Positions 62,957-64,000 of a stretch of DNA of 64,000 nt are shown here, in pieces; position 1 is the stretch's first letter, and every line of letters starts with the position of its first letter. The translations under genes and the position numbers were made by a program. The stretch covers positions 23,546,335-23,610,334 of the forward strand of contig NC_088788.1 of NCBI RefSeq assembly GCF_949628265.1, in the 5' to 3' direction. Origin of the DNA: Cloeon dipterum. Lineage: Eukaryota; Arthropoda; Insecta; Ephemeroptera; Baetidae. The notes under the pieces were generated by a model that made no database searches, was not told the origin of the DNA, and saw only the letters and a list, made by a program, of their open reading frames with translations.

Positions 62957-64000
62957 ATGCGTCCCATCATGAGAAAAAACGGATCACATGGTCTGGCAAA
63001 ATTTTATAGGTGGAAAACCAAAGTTTCGAGGGAGCCACTTTTCTTCGCTCCGCCGCCAACACCGTTGACAACTCCAATCGTGAATGCGAAGCGGCCAGAA
63101 ATCACCCTGATGCTGGTCTACTGGCTTTCTAAATTTTTTGGCGTAGCTCCAGTTATCTACGATCCAGCCGCTGAAAAATTAATACGCTCACGAGCTAATA
63201 TCGCTTACAGGTTGTACAATCTGTAAAATCAACGCCTGTGCAAAAAAAATATTTACAGCTCCTTCTTCATGTGTATGAGCATTGGTCTGTGGATATTCCT
63301 CACACAAAACACCGCACAGACCACTTTAAACGAGGGGAAAGTAGTGAGTATATTAGCTTTGGCAGTAAATAAGAAAAATCCAAAAACAGTTACCCAGGCA
63401 AAAAAATGCGCTTCCAATATAGTTGTTAATTTTATCGAGTTGCCTTGAGAGGTGAAAAAAGCAAACCGCATGACTCGCGTGTCGGGCGAATTGCATATGT
63501 GAGTTCAAACTTTTAACTTCCTAGAATTTTTCCAGCACACGAACGCGGATAGTGGCGTGGAAGTTTGAAATAACCACACGTTTTCCGGAACGTGTTTGTC
63601 ACGAAATTATGATGTCATTTTTTCCAACAAGATAAGCGGTCTAGAGCCCGTGCTTCTATCTGCGATGAACACGCTGCAAATGCTGATGGCCATGTTCCGA
63701 TCGTCGTCCGTCCTGGACACGCTATCCTTGCTCTGGAGTCTCGACGCTGAGTTAACACCCGCCAAAGGTGGGCCGTCTTTAGCCATAGGCCTAGTGCCGC
63801 CCGCCGTTTCCATTGTCGCCAGCATTGCGGATTTGGTTGCTTCATTCCTGGAGGAGTTTGATTACGCTTACTATGACTCTGTGACCTATATGTCCTACTA
63901 TGTCAGTGCCATCGCAGGAGCACTCGTCGAGGCGCAATTCTGTGTCGCATGCCTGGCGATTCGATTCTGGGTGTGGAACCTGAACCTTCGAATTCAGGTG
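62957..64000 (+). CDS. Gustatory-receptor-like 7TM protein, 3' end beyond window
   Basis: Three exons read: 62957-63210, 63259-63343 (donor GTGAGT, or 63340) and 63632 to the window edge. They give about 236 residues with no stop in the joined frame. The peptide has the N-terminal pattern of insect gustatory receptors: WLSKFFGVAPVIYD, then KLIRSRANIAY. Hydrophobic segments follow (SSFFMCMSIGLWIFLT; LVPPAVSIVASIADLV), and then VEAQFCVACLAIRFWVWNLN, resembling the TM4 and second intracellular loop region of the 7tm_7 family. Such receptors are ligand-gated cation channels in taste neurons. The last bases, CAG|GTG, may be an exon end. The ligand class cannot be judged because the diagnostic C-terminal TYxxxxQF motif is outside the window. 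The start ATG is the most upstream suitable one but is unproven. Confidence 0.75.

Noticed and set aside
1-64000. CRISPR arrays, operons, rRNA or tRNA genes
   Set aside because: No regularly spaced repeats, no polycistronic packing and no convincing A/B-box cloverleaf were seen in this animal nuclear sequence.

Overview
The window is eukaryotic nuclear DNA, almost certainly from an insect. It carries spliced animal housekeeping genes, and many of their introns are only about 50-60 bp. A partial chemosensory receptor of the insect gustatory type lies at the right edge. Coding exons are GC-richer than the AT-rich introns and intergenic DNA. Species cannot be fixed from the sequence alone.

Layout, left to right: POLR1A (minus, 1-5859, 3' end beyond the left edge); HELZ (plus, 6707-14114), head-to-head with POLR1A across about 850 bp; a 3 kb gene-free stretch; an AGPAT3/4-type lysophospholipid acyltransferase (minus, 17151-20677); PDXDC1 (plus, 22144-26175), head-to-head with the acyltransferase; a tweety/TTYH anion-channel family gene (minus, 27275-40681), tail-to-tail with PDXDC1; a 12.4 kb gene-free interval; a USP31/USP43-type ubiquitin protease (plus, 53128-62183); and the first three exons of a gustatory-receptor-like gene (plus, from 62957, cut by the right edge). 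For HELZ, AGPAT, PDXDC1, TTYH and USP I fixed every splice junction by reading GT/AG boundaries. The summed exon lengths are whole codons: 1575, 386, 744, 534 and 744 residues respectively.

The genes form no pathway or cluster. They cover rRNA transcription, RNA regulation, phospholipid synthesis, a PLP-fold protein, an ion channel, deubiquitination and chemosensation. I found no operon, CRISPR array, rRNA or convincing tRNA, and no plainly new multi-gene system.

The parts worth a second look are structural. A 231-bp hAT-like MITE with an exact 8-bp target duplication sits in a POLR1A intron. A near-perfect 35-bp-arm hairpin lies in a HELZ intron. A perfect 110-bp tandem duplication copies a splice acceptor of the acyltransferase. 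A small unexplained ORF lies upstream of that gene. PDXDC1 has lost the PLP lysine of its decarboxylase fold. Tweety can end in either of two C-termini, depending on whether the last intron is removed. A 5'-truncated LINE with a 14-bp target duplication lies in tweety intron 1. A SINE-like poly(A)-tailed element occurs twice, in opposite orientation, 20 kb apart. The USP gene has a two-codon uORF and a C-terminal PDZ-ligand-like end.
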